A stretch of DNA of 5,170 bases from Thiopontia sp964647745 (lineage in GTDB: Bacteria; Pseudomonadota; Gammaproteobacteria; GCF-002020875), in assembly GCA_964647745.1 (NCBI GenBank), contig CAZYJG010000088.1, forward strand, positions 1 to 5,170. Direction: 5' to 3'. A program made the position numbers and the translations under genes. Within the stretch, counting starts at the first letter, position 1. Every line of letters starts with the position of its first letter. Shown here piece after piece: positions 1 through 5,170 of the stretch. The notes under the pieces were generated by a model, which saw only the letters and a program-made list of their open reading frames with translations, searched no databases and was not told the DNA's origin.

Positions 1-10
1 CCGCCAAACA

Positions 11-38
11 CAAAAAACCACCTGCAGGTGGTTTTTTG
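11..38 (-). terminator. Perfect palindromic intrinsic terminator, probably bidirectional
   Basis: A 28-nt perfect inverted repeat: an A6 tract, a 14-nt GC-containing core (18-31, CCACCTGCAGGTGG) and a T6 tract, closed by an outer C-G pair. As RNA it would form a strong stem with a 4-nt TGCA loop followed by a U-run on either strand. It starts 29 nt after the stop codon of the Rieske-glutamate synthase gene, so it should end the minus-strand operon. Its symmetry means it could also stop transcription arriving from a convergent gene to the left of the window. Seen directly; termination activity is inferred. Confidence 0.88.
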
Positions 39-66
39 CTTTATGAGGCGAGACCAGGATCAGCAA

Positions 67-1644
67 CTACTGCTCCAGGACAATCTCCGCATCCCGGTTC
101 AGTGGAATCAGGTCATCGACGGACAGCTCCGACAGTGATCTCACCCCCATGGCGTGTTGCTGAACACGGATCATCTCCCCCACTCCATTGAAGAAGTTTG
201 CAACCCGCTCGGTTGCTGTCTCGATATCGAGGCGTGATCTCAGCGCCTCATCCTGGGTGGCAATCCCCACTGGGCACCCCCCTGTGTTGCAGGCCCGGTA
301 GTACTCACACCCCAGCGCGAAGAGTGCTGCGGTTGCCAGCGCACAACCATCGGCACCCAGTGCAATCGCCTTCATCACATCGGTCGGGGTACGGATCCCC
401 CCGGTTGCGATCAGTGAGACAGGGCGCTCCAGTTTATTCTGGTTGTGTCGATCAATTGCTTTTCTGGCAATCCTTATTGCCCTGACCAGTGGCATCCCGA
501 AATTATCACGAACATGAACCGGGGCCGCACCAGTGCCACCACCAAAACCATCAACAGTAATAAAGTCGGGGTTCAGTGAAAGTGCGGCATCCAGGTCATC
601 CGCCAGATGGTTGGCTGCAATCTTGATCCCGATGGGTCGCTCTCCACCATCCAGCGAACGAACCCACTCTATCCTTTTCTCCAGATCCTCCAGGGTATCG
701 ATGTCGGGAAAACGGGAGGGGGAGTGGGCAGCAGCGCCCGCCTCGATCCCGCGCACTGCAGCAATCTCTTCGGTAACCTTTGCAGCTGGAAGCTCTCCAC
801 CCAGCCCCGGCTTGGCAGACTGCCCCAACTTGATCTCGATTGCATCTGCCTGCCGGATCGCCTCCTCACTCCAGCCAAAGTAGCCGCTGGCCATCTCCAG
901 GATATAGAGTGAGGCCGCCTCACGCTCGCGCGGGTGCATCCCCCCCTCCCCGGATCCGATCATGGTACCGGCAGCAGCAGATCCTGCAGCCAGCGCCACC
1001 TTGGCCTCGACCGAGAGCGCTCCAAATGACATATGGGAGACAAAGGCGGGGAGCGCAATCTTCAGCGGCCTGCCTGCACCCGCCCCGATGGTTACCGAGC
1101 AGTCGGCACGCTCCTCCTCCAGCAGTGGCGGACGGCTGAGCTGTCCGGCGGCCAGATGGTAGTGGTCAAACCCGACCACATCTCTGAGAACGGTCTGCTC
1201 CGTTGGTGTGGCACCCATCGCCTCGACTTCACCACCTCTCCCCTTTGCCAGCAGGCGGATCTCATGGTGCCCCCGTGCATCCTGCGACCAACGCCGCCAC
1301 TCCCCCTGATAGCCCTCAAAGGTGGTCTCGGGGAGTGGTGCCACCGATTCTGCATCAATCAGGACGGCACCCCCCTCAATGGTCACGGGGTAGGTTTTTA
1401 TGCTGTCATTGGGGTTGTAGGGGGAGATGCCGGTCTCGAGATCAAAATTCCAGCCATGGAGCGGGCAGATCAGCTCGCCATTCCTCACCGAACCATCCGA
1501 GAGACACCCCTCGCGGTGTGGACAACGATCCTCCAGTGCATAGACCCTCCCCTGGTAATAGACCACGGCCAGGGGGCGCCCGCGAACCCGCCTCTTGATC
1601 TTTATTTTCTCTTTTAATACTTCAAGATCAGCGAGATATTCCAT
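67..1644 (-). CDS. Rieske [2Fe-2S] domain fused to glutamate synthase-type FMN/[3Fe-4S] domain
   Basis: This is a 525-residue predicted cytoplasmic protein with no signal peptide or membrane segment. Residues about 1-100 form a Rieske ferredoxin-like domain with both halves of the cluster motif: C41-x-H43 and C60-x2-H63, 16 residues apart. Residues about 150-500 match the FMN-binding synthase domain of GltB: HMSFGALS (204-211), GEGG (232-235), KLGQSAKPGLGGELP (272-286), GGGTGAAP (368-375) and TGGIRTPTD (414-422). C446-x5-C452-x4-C457 matches the [3Fe-4S] ligand spacing of glutamate synthase. There is no N-terminal glutaminase domain and no C-terminal GXGXG beta-helix domain, so this resembles short archaeal or MgsC-type glutamate synthase-related proteins rather than full GltB. 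The likely chemistry is FMN- and Fe-S-dependent amination of 2-oxoglutarate or a related 2-oxoacid, but substrate and electron donor are inferred. It is the last operon gene, 14 nt after kdsB. The ATG at 1644 has only a purine-rich AAGATAAAG upstream, a weak ribosome site. The stop is TAG. Confidence 0.9.
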   Translation of the reverse strand: MEYLADLEVLKEKIKIKRRVRGRPLAVVYYQGRVYALEDRCPHREGCLSDGSVRNGELICPLHGWNFDLETGISPYNPNDSIKTYPVTIEGGAVLIDAESVAPLPETTFEGYQGEWRRWSQDARGHHEIRLLAKGRGGEVEAMGATPTEQTVLRDVVGFDHYHLAAGQLSRPPLLEEERADCSVTIGAGAGRPLKIALPAFVSHMSFGALSVEAKVALAAGSAAAGTMIGSGEGGMHPREREAASLYILEMASGYFGWSEEAIRQADAIEIKLGQSAKPGLGGELPAAKVTEEIAAVRGIEAGAAAHSPSRFPDIDTLEDLEKRIEWVRSLDGGERPIGIKIAANHLADDLDAALSLNPDFITVDGFGGGTGAAPVHVRDNFGMPLVRAIRIARKAIDRHNQNKLERPVSLIATGGIRTPTDVMKAIALGADGCALATAALFALGCEYYRACNTGGCPVGIATQDEALRSRLDIETATERVANFFNGVGEMIRVQQHAMGVRSLSELSVDDLIPLNRDAEIVLEQ

Positions 1645-1658
1645 GTTCTTTATCTTGT

Positions 1659-2405
1659 TTATATGCTCTTTCGTGCCTTCTCAAGATCCTCGGCAGTATC
1701 AATGCCATGACCGGGATTCTCTGCAGCCTCACTGAGGTGGATCCTCTCCCCCTTCCAGAGGACACGCAGCTGCTCCAGTGACTCCTGCTGCTCGAGGGGG
1801 CTGGCGGACCACTGGCTATAACGGCGCAGAAAGCCGGCACGATAGCCATAAAGCCCTATGTGGCGGCAGTGGAGCTCAGCCTCTGCCTGGTCGGGATCAC
1901 CAAAACTCTCTCGATTCCATGGGATCGGGGCACGGCTGAAGTAGAGTGCATACCCCTCTTCATCCATCACCACCTTGACCACATTGGGATTGAAAATGTC
2001 GGAAGCGTCAACAATGGGCTGGTAGAGGGTGGTGACGGAGGCATCGGGATGGGCCTCCATATCGGCAGCCACCTGGTGTACCAGTGACGCAGGCATCTGC
2101 GGTTCATCCCCCTGGAGGTTGACCACAATCTCGTCATCGGAGAGCTGCAGCTGCTCTGCAACCTCTGCCAGGCGGTCGGTCCCCGATACATGATCCCTGC
2201 GGGTCATGCAGACCTCGGCCCCCAGCCCGGCAACGGCCTGCTCAATCCGTTTGTCATCCGTTGCAACCAGCACACGCCCGGCCCCACTCTGCTCTGCACG
2301 CTCCCAGACATGGGCAATCATCGGTTTTCCGTTGATCTCCAGCAGTGGTTTTCCCGGGAGGCGGCTGGATCCATAACGGGCGGGAATGATGACCGTAAAA
2401 CTCAT
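1659..2405 (-). CDS. kdsB: 3-deoxy-manno-octulosonate cytidylyltransferase (CMP-Kdo synthetase)
   Basis: KdsB transfers CMP from CTP to Kdo, giving CMP-Kdo, the donor for the inner-core Kdo residues of lipopolysaccharide; it acts in the cytoplasm. The 248-residue product has the same length as Escherichia coli KdsB as I recall it, and is recognisable throughout. The nucleotide-binding N-terminus reads IPARYGSSRLPGKPL (7-21), followed by VATDD (47-51), DHVSGTDRLAEV (71-82), VNLQGDEP (95-102), FNPNVVKVV (138-146), ALYFSRAPIPW (153-163), GLYGYRAGFLRRY (184-196), SPLEQQESLEQLRVLW (202-217) and GIDTAEDLE (234-242). Nothing appears truncated. The ATG at 2405 overlaps the stop of the upstream Trm112-like gene in an ATGA arrangement, implying translational coupling. 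A GGAGGAG sequence lies 14 nt upstream, rather far for a normal ribosome site. The stop is TAA. Confidence 0.97.
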   Translation of the reverse strand: MSFTVIIPARYGSSRLPGKPLLEINGKPMIAHVWERAEQSGAGRVLVATDDKRIEQAVAGLGAEVCMTRRDHVSGTDRLAEVAEQLQLSDDEIVVNLQGDEPQMPASLVHQVAADMEAHPDASVTTLYQPIVDASDIFNPNVVKVVMDEEGYALYFSRAPIPWNRESFGDPDQAEAELHCRHIGLYGYRAGFLRRYSQWSASPLEQQESLEQLRVLWKGERIHLSEAAENPGHGIDTAEDLEKARKSI

Positions 2406-2593
2406 TGGTACTTGTCAAGCTCCTCCAGGGAGACACTGCGTGCCTCCTCCTCAAGCATGACCGGAATATCATCCCGTACCGGATAGGCCAGGCGGTCGGC
2501 CCGACAGATCAACTCCTGTCTGGACTTGTCAAACTCCAGTGACCCCTTGCAGATCGGGCAGACCAGAATATCCAGTAATTTCTTATCCAACAT
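2402..2593 (-). CDS. ycaR: YcaR/Trm112-like small zinc-ribbon-type protein (UPF0434 family)
   Basis: A 63-residue protein closely resembling E. coli YcaR, which lies in the same lpxK-kdsB neighbourhood. The pattern is LLDILVCPICKGSLEF at 6-21, QELICRADRLAYPVRDDIPVM at 26-46, then an acidic tail. C12 and C15 form one CxxC knuckle. The second half keeps a single cysteine (C30) instead of a second CxxC, as I recall for YcaR, so a full four-cysteine zinc site is not visible. Eukaryotic and archaeal Trm112 proteins activate methyltransferases; whether this bacterial homologue does so is not shown by the sequence. The gene overlaps the lpxK 3' end by 11 nt and kdsB by 4 nt. A purine-rich AAGGAA immediately before the ATG at 2593 is a plausible but closely spaced ribosome site. 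The symbol follows the E. coli homologue. Confidence 0.93.
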   Translation of the reverse strand: MLDKKLLDILVCPICKGSLEFDKSRQELICRADRLAYPVRDDIPVMLEEEARSVSLEELDKYQ

Positions 2594-3593
2594 TGTTCCT
2601 TGCTCTCTCCAGTTTTGTTTTCAGTAGCTGTTCTAGTTCGCTCTCAAGTTGAGCCTCTACCGGCACAACCCAGACTGTACGGCCCTCTCCAACCATTGTG
2701 CGACTGCACTTTACCGCATCCTTCTCGGTCATCAGGATGGGTAGCGTCTGATCGACCGGGAATTGGAAATCCTCCCCATTATACTGGTGATGATCGGGAA
2801 ATGGATGGGGGATCACCCTCAGACCTGCGCCCTCCAGCATCGCAAAGAATCGCTGTGGATTACCGATCCCCGCTACCGCATGAACCCTCTCCCCGGCCAG
2901 TGACTCCAGGGGTTGCCGCTGCTCCGGGCGCTCCAGTCGGTAGAGTGGTTGAGGCTGAAGCCGCATGTTGTCGCCGTTGACAACCACCGCATCGACCTCC
3001 TCAAGACGGCTCCTGGGCTCGCGCAAGGGGCCGGCAGGAAGACAGAGCCCGTTCCCAAAACGACGCTCACCATCCACCACCACAATCTCGATGTCGCGCT
3101 GCAGCCGGTAGTGCTGCAGGCCATCGTCGAGAACCAGAAGATCACACTCCCCATCAGCCAGCGCCCGCTCGGCTGCAGTGACACGATCCACCCCCACATA
3201 GACCGGTACCCCACCCTCTCGAGAGATCAGCAGTGGCTCATCCCCAACCCTGGAGGCCTCCATCCCGGGGGTGACCTGCACTATCTCCTCTCCATGCGCT
3301 CCCCCATACCCCCTGCTGATAACGGCCGGCCTCATCCCCTGCCGCTTCAGCCACTCCACCAGCGCAAGAACCAGTGGGGTCTTGCCTGTTCCACCCACTG
3401 TAATGTTGCCTACCACAATGACAGGGAGGGCGACTCTGGTCCCCTGAACCAGGCCACTGCGATAACCGAGGCGACGGATAAAAACCAGAAGACAGAAGAG
3501 GGCCGAGAGCGGGAGAAGCGGTATCCGAAGCAACCAGGAGAGGAGCCCACCCCGATACCATATCCGCTCAAACAGCAATCTGATCGGGCTCAA
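2583..3593 (-). CDS. lpxK: Tetraacyldisaccharide 4'-kinase (lipid A 4'-kinase), TTG start
   Basis: LpxK uses ATP to phosphorylate the 4' position of the tetraacyl disaccharide, giving lipid IVA, on the cytoplasmic face of the inner membrane. The 336-residue product is close to the usual length (E. coli about 328). Residues about 17-40 are a hydrophobic membrane anchor. The P-loop is GNITVGGTGKT (62-72). Other family motifs are SRGYGG (93-98), VGDEP (116-120), LVLDDGLQHYRLQRD (153-167), LPAGPLREP (185-193), FPDHHQY (265-271), which may carry the catalytic histidine, and MTEKDAVK (288-295). The start is TTG at 3593. An in-frame TAG lies only two codons upstream and the next methionine is residue 87, beyond the P-loop, so the N-terminal family sequence forces this TTG start. 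The start overlaps the exbD-like stop as TTGA. No strong ribosome site precedes it, so re-initiation after the upstream gene is likely. Confidence 0.97.
   Translation of the reverse strand: MSPIRLLFERIWYRGGLLSWLLRIPLLPLSALFCLLVFIRRLGYRSGLVQGTRVALPVIVVGNITVGGTGKTPLVLALVEWLKRQGMRPAVISRGYGGAHGEEIVQVTPGMEASRVGDEPLLISREGGVPVYVGVDRVTAAERALADGECDLLVLDDGLQHYRLQRDIEIVVVDGERRFGNGLCLPAGPLREPRSRLEEVDAVVVNGDNMRLQPQPLYRLERPEQRQPLESLAGERVHAVAGIGNPQRFFAMLEGAGLRVIPHPFPDHHQYNGEDFQFPVDQTLPILMTEKDAVKCSRTMVGEGRTVWVVPVEAQLESELEQLLKTKLERARNNVG
3590..3593 (-). other. TTGA stop/start overlap coupling exbD-type gene to lpxK
   Basis: On the minus strand the four bases read TTGA. TGA ends the ExbD-like frame and TTG begins LpxK. 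An in-frame TAG at 3597-3599 closes the LpxK frame just upstream, so no earlier start is possible. Because the only usable start is the weaker TTG codon and no clear Shine-Dalgarno sequence precedes it, LpxK synthesis probably depends on ribosomes finishing the ExbD-like protein. The overlap is seen; coupling is inferred. Confidence 0.8.
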
Positions 3594-3988
3594 CGGCTAT
3601 TCTCTGAGGCAATTGAGAGGTTTAGAATTCCAAGCTGCTGCGCAACATCCATCACACTCATCACAGCCCCATGCGGGGCCTGCCGGTCGGCACGGATTAT
3701 CAGGGGACGCTCTCCACCAGCCGCCGCAATTGTGGAGAGCTGACCTCTCCACGCCCCATCCTCTGCCCCCTGCATCATAATCTCACCCGCTGCATCCACG
3801 GTGATCTCAATGGGATCACTGATCATGGAGTGGTCTGCAGCCGAGGTTGAGGGGAGCTCCACCCTGAGTCGCGCCTCTTTCTGAAAGGTTGTGGTCAGGA
3901 CAAAGAAGATCAGCAGCAGAAAGACCACATCGATCAGTGGGGTCATGTTGACATCGACCCCCTCGCTCTTTCGGTCCTGCAGCCGCAT
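3590..3988 (-). CDS. exbD: ExbD/TolR-family biopolymer transport protein
   Basis: This 132-residue inner membrane protein has the standard ExbD/TolR layout: a short cytoplasmic N-terminus, one membrane helix (about 17-35) and a periplasmic domain (about 36-132). The signature VNMTPLIDVVFLLLIFFVLTT (13-33) contains D20, the conserved membrane aspartate expected to carry protons. The C-terminal part, LIIRADRQAPHGAVMSVMDVAQQLGI (96-121), matches the typical ExbD periplasmic fold, with H106 where many homologues have tyrosine. Family members work with an ExbB/TolQ channel to convert proton motive force into motion of a partner. It starts at the ATG at 3988, 5 nt after the ExbB-like stop, with GGAG 8 nt upstream. 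ExbD rather than TolR is chosen by sequence feel and by the neighbourhood, which lacks tolA, tolB and pal. The symbol denotes family only; no TonB is seen. Confidence 0.88.
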   Translation of the reverse strand: MRLQDRKSEGVDVNMTPLIDVVFLLLIFFVLTTTFQKEARLRVELPSTSAADHSMISDPIEITVDAAGEIMMQGAEDGAWRGQLSTIAAAGGERPLIIRADRQAPHGAVMSVMDVAQQLGILNLSIASENSR

Positions 3989-3993
3989 CTCAG

Positions 3994-4623
3994 CTACTCC
4001 GCCCCAATGCCGGTTGCCTCGCGATCCCCATGGATAATCTCGACCACACGGATTGCCGCCTGCTCCATCTCAACCACCAGCTCGTCCACCCTTCTGCGCA
4101 GCAGACGGTGAAAGATCAGGCTGGGAATCGCAATCGAGAGGCCGGCAGCTGTGGTAATCAGGGCCTCGGAGATCCCGGTCGATAAGACTGTCGGGTCTCC
4201 AATCCCGTTGGCGGTAATCGCCTCGAATACCTTGATCATCCCGATTACGGTACCCAGCAGCCCAATCAGTGGTGTTCCCGCCGCAATGGTTCCCAGCGCA
4301 CTGAGATAGCGCTCCAGCTCATGAACCTCATGACGCCCCGACTCCTCCAGACTCTCCCTCATCACCTCACGGGAGTGGTTGCGGTTGACCAGCCCCGCTG
4401 CAAGCATTCTGCCCAGTGGTGAGGAGTGGTAGAGGTGGGCAATATTGTCATCATCCAGCCGCTTCTCCCGGTGCCACCCCAGGATCTGTGACACCAGATG
4501 GGAGGGGGCCACAGCACTTCTGCGCAGCGCCCAGTAACGCTCGGCCACGATTGCAAGCGCAAGAACCGATGCCATCAACAGGGGCACCATCAGCCATCCC
4601 CCTTTCATTAGCCACTCAACCAT
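3994..4623 (-). CDS. exbB: MotA/TolQ/ExbB-family proton channel protein
   Basis: This 209-residue inner membrane protein has three predicted membrane helices: about 10-28 (WLMVPLLMASVLALAIVA), about 108-132 (AGTPLIGLLGTVIGMIKVF at 115-133) and about 150-173 (ISEALITTAAGLSIAIPSLIF at 151-171). The last two helices and the motif GLLGTVIGMI are the family hallmark. Threonines in helix 3 (T157, T158) sit where the channel-lining threonine is expected. The region 40-105 is a charged cytoplasmic loop, and the C-terminus is a charged helix. Members form a pentameric channel around ExbD/TolR dimers. It is the first gene of the minus-strand operon, with GAGGAG 10 nt before the ATG at 4623. It is shorter than E. 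coli ExbB (about 244) and TolQ (about 230), like the stand-alone ExbB-type proteins beside lpxK in other gammaproteobacteria. The specific role is unknown. Confidence 0.9.
   Translation of the reverse strand: MVEWLMKGGWLMVPLLMASVLALAIVAERYWALRRSAVAPSHLVSQILGWHREKRLDDDNIAHLYHSSPLGRMLAAGLVNRNHSREVMRESLEESGRHEVHELERYLSALGTIAAGTPLIGLLGTVIGMIKVFEAITANGIGDPTVLSTGISEALITTAAGLSIAIPSLIFHRLLRRRVDELVVEMEQAAIRVVEIIHGDREATGIGAE
3997..4000 (-). promoter_or_regulatory. Shine-Dalgarno for the ExbD-type gene
   Basis: The minus strand reads GGAG, followed by 8 nt and then the ATG at 3988. It lies inside the last codons of the ExbB-type gene and supports the chosen ExbD start. Confidence 0.65.
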
Positions 4624-4633
4624 TCAGAAGAAA

Positions 4634-4639
4634 CTCCTC
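4634..4639 (-). promoter_or_regulatory. Shine-Dalgarno for the ExbB-type gene
   Basis: The minus strand reads GAGGAG, followed by 10 nt and then the ATG at 4623. This is the strongest properly placed ribosome site in the operon and fits its first gene. Confidence 0.7.
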
Positions 4640-4648
4640 ATCCTTTTG

Positions 4649-4689
4649 TAATAGAATCAAGTGTACTAGGAAACCCCTGAATAATAGAA
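4649..4689. repeat. Pair of 8-bp direct repeats TAATAGAA, 33 bp apart
   Basis: Identical octamers at 4649-4656 and 4682-4689, 33 bp start to start, or about three helical turns. They lie in the divergent promoter region. They could be regulator half-sites or coincident -10-like sequences, but an 8-bp AT-rich match can also arise by chance. Confidence 0.4.
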
Positions 4690-4697
4690 CCATTTTC

Positions 4698-5170
4698 ATG
4701 ATGGAAACGATCCTCTCCAGTCCACCGCTCCATCTCGCTACCCTGGGGCTCAGCTGGCTCCTCTACTTTGCCATCCATTCGGTTGCTGCATCACTCTCCA
4801 CCAAGCGGTGGATTGCATCAAATCACCCACGACTCATGCCGTCATACCGTATCCTCTTTAACCTGCAATCCCTGCTGCTGCTCGCTTTTCCACTCTACCT
4901 GCTCTACTCATGGCGTGGCCCACTGCTCTGGGAGTGGAGTGGTCTAATACAGGTTGCGATCTACCTGTTGATAGCTGGGACAATAGCCCTGTTCATCTAT
5001 ACCCTGCGTGACTATGACTCTGCGGAGTTCTTTGGGTTTCGACAGTGGAAGAACAGCATCAGTGCGATCGAGGATCAGGAGCAGTTCATTCTCTCGCCAA
5101 TGCACCGCTTGGTGAGGCATCCGTGGTACTTTCTGTTTCTGATCCTGATATGGACCCAGGAGATGGATGG
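4698..5170 (+). CDS. Multi-spanning membrane methyltransferase-like protein (NnrU/ICMT superfamily), 3' end beyond window
   Basis: The open frame runs from tandem ATG codons at 4698 and 4701 to the window edge with no stop, so at least 157 residues are present and the C-terminus is missing. Numbering from the second ATG, hydrophobic segments lie at about 12-30, 48-70, 82-101 and from 141 onward. LYFAIHS (21-27) and the segment around PRLMPSYRILFNLQ (43-56) resemble NnrU and related membrane proteins. LVRHPWYF (137-144) is the RHPxY motif of PEMT/isoprenylcysteine methyltransferase-type enzymes, which binds S-adenosylmethionine near the C-terminus. The conserved glutamate expected further on lies outside the window. 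It is transcribed away from the lipid A operon and may share its promoter region. No good Shine-Dalgarno precedes either ATG. The substrate is unknown: NnrU was linked to nitrite/NO metabolism, while others methylate lipids or thiols. Confidence 0.72.
   Translation, partial: MMETILSSPPLHLATLGLSWLLYFAIHSVAASLSTKRWIASNHPRLMPSYRILFNLQSLLLLAFPLYLLYSWRGPLLWEWSGLIQVAIYLLIAGTIALFIYTLRDYDSAEFFGFRQWKNSISAIEDQEQFILSPMHRLVRHPWYFLFLILIWTQEMD

Larger units (their letters stand above)
4624..4697. promoter_or_regulatory. Divergent intergenic region, probable promoters for both directions
   Basis: Seventy-four bases lie between the divergent ATG codons at 4623 (minus) and 4698 (plus), the only non-coding gap able to hold the operon promoter. 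It is more AT-rich than the flanking genes. TAATAGAA occurs twice in direct orientation (4649-4656 and 4682-4689). Candidate -10 boxes are TACACT on the minus strand (4660-4665) and TAGAAT (4652-4657) or AATAAT (4680-4685) on the plus strand. None has a convincing -35 at 16-18 bp, so individual promoter assignments are weak. No long inverted repeat was found. Confidence 0.5.

Noticed and set aside
1033..1617. Plus-strand open frame of about 194 codons opposite the Rieske fusion gene
   Set aside because: Antisense to the conserved FMN and Rieske domains, with no recognisable domain or good ribosome site.
67..1644. Full glutamate synthase large subunit (GltB) or a Rieske ring-hydroxylating oxygenase
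   Set aside because: It lacks the glutaminase and beta-helix domains of GltB, and has GltB-type FMN motifs rather than the mononuclear iron domain of an oxygenase.
2913..3743. Long plus-strand open frame (about 276 codons) opposite lpxK and exbD
   Set aside because: It lies antisense to two clearly conserved genes, gives a proline/histidine-rich low-likeness protein, and has no family motif; it is a shadow of GC-rich codon use.
3590..4623. tolQ-tolR of a Tol-Pal cluster
   Set aside because: No ybgC, tolA, tolB or pal nearby; the genes adjoin lpxK as stand-alone ExbB/ExbD-type pairs do elsewhere. Family-level naming remains uncertain.
4640..4697. Specific sigma-70 promoters with both -35 and -10 boxes
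   Set aside because: Several -10-like hexamers exist on both strands, but no -35 hexamer at 16-18 bp matched well enough to support a distinct call.
1..5170. CRISPR, mobile element, toxin-antitoxin or defence system
   Set aside because: No repeat arrays, transposase, integrase, terminal inverted repeats or small toxin-type genes were seen; the window is a housekeeping envelope locus.

Overview
The window looks like an ordinary chromosomal segment of a Gram-negative bacterium, most likely a gammaproteobacterium. The evidence is the set of lipid A/Kdo genes, the gene order exbB-type, exbD-type, lpxK, Trm112-like, kdsB (as I recall it from Pseudomonas and relatives), and proteins that closely resemble gammaproteobacterial LpxK, YcaR and KdsB. 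The DNA is moderately GC-rich by eye. I cannot name a genus. No tRNA, rRNA, CRISPR array, insertion sequence or phage gene is visible.

Layout. Positions 1-66 hold a perfect palindromic hairpin terminator just past the end of the operon. From 4623 down to 67 a six-gene operon runs on the minus strand: an ExbB/TolQ-family proton channel subunit (3994-4623), an ExbD/TolR-family subunit (3590-3988), lpxK (2583-3593), a small YcaR/Trm112-like protein (2402-2593), kdsB (1659-2405), and a 525-residue protein joining an N-terminal Rieske [2Fe-2S] domain to a glutamate-synthase FMN domain (67-1644). Junctions are very tight: +5 nt, 4-nt overlap, 11-nt overlap, 4-nt overlap, +14 nt. A roughly 75-bp AT-richer divergent intergenic region (4624-4697) separates the operon from a plus-strand gene (4698-5170, cut by the window end). 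That gene encodes a multi-spanning membrane protein of the NnrU/isoprenylcysteine methyltransferase type.

How the genes fit together. LpxK phosphorylates the lipid A disaccharide at the 4' position. KdsB makes CMP-Kdo, the sugar donor attached to that product. The ExbB/ExbD pair is a proton-driven inner membrane motor with no TonB in view, so its partner in this envelope context is open. The last gene is the odd member: a glutamate-synthase-like flavoenzyme with no glutaminase domain, a Rieske ferredoxin domain in front, and the three-cysteine [3Fe-4S] motif kept. It sits where some relatives carry other genes after kdsB. It is the best candidate for undescribed biology, although each domain is individually well known.
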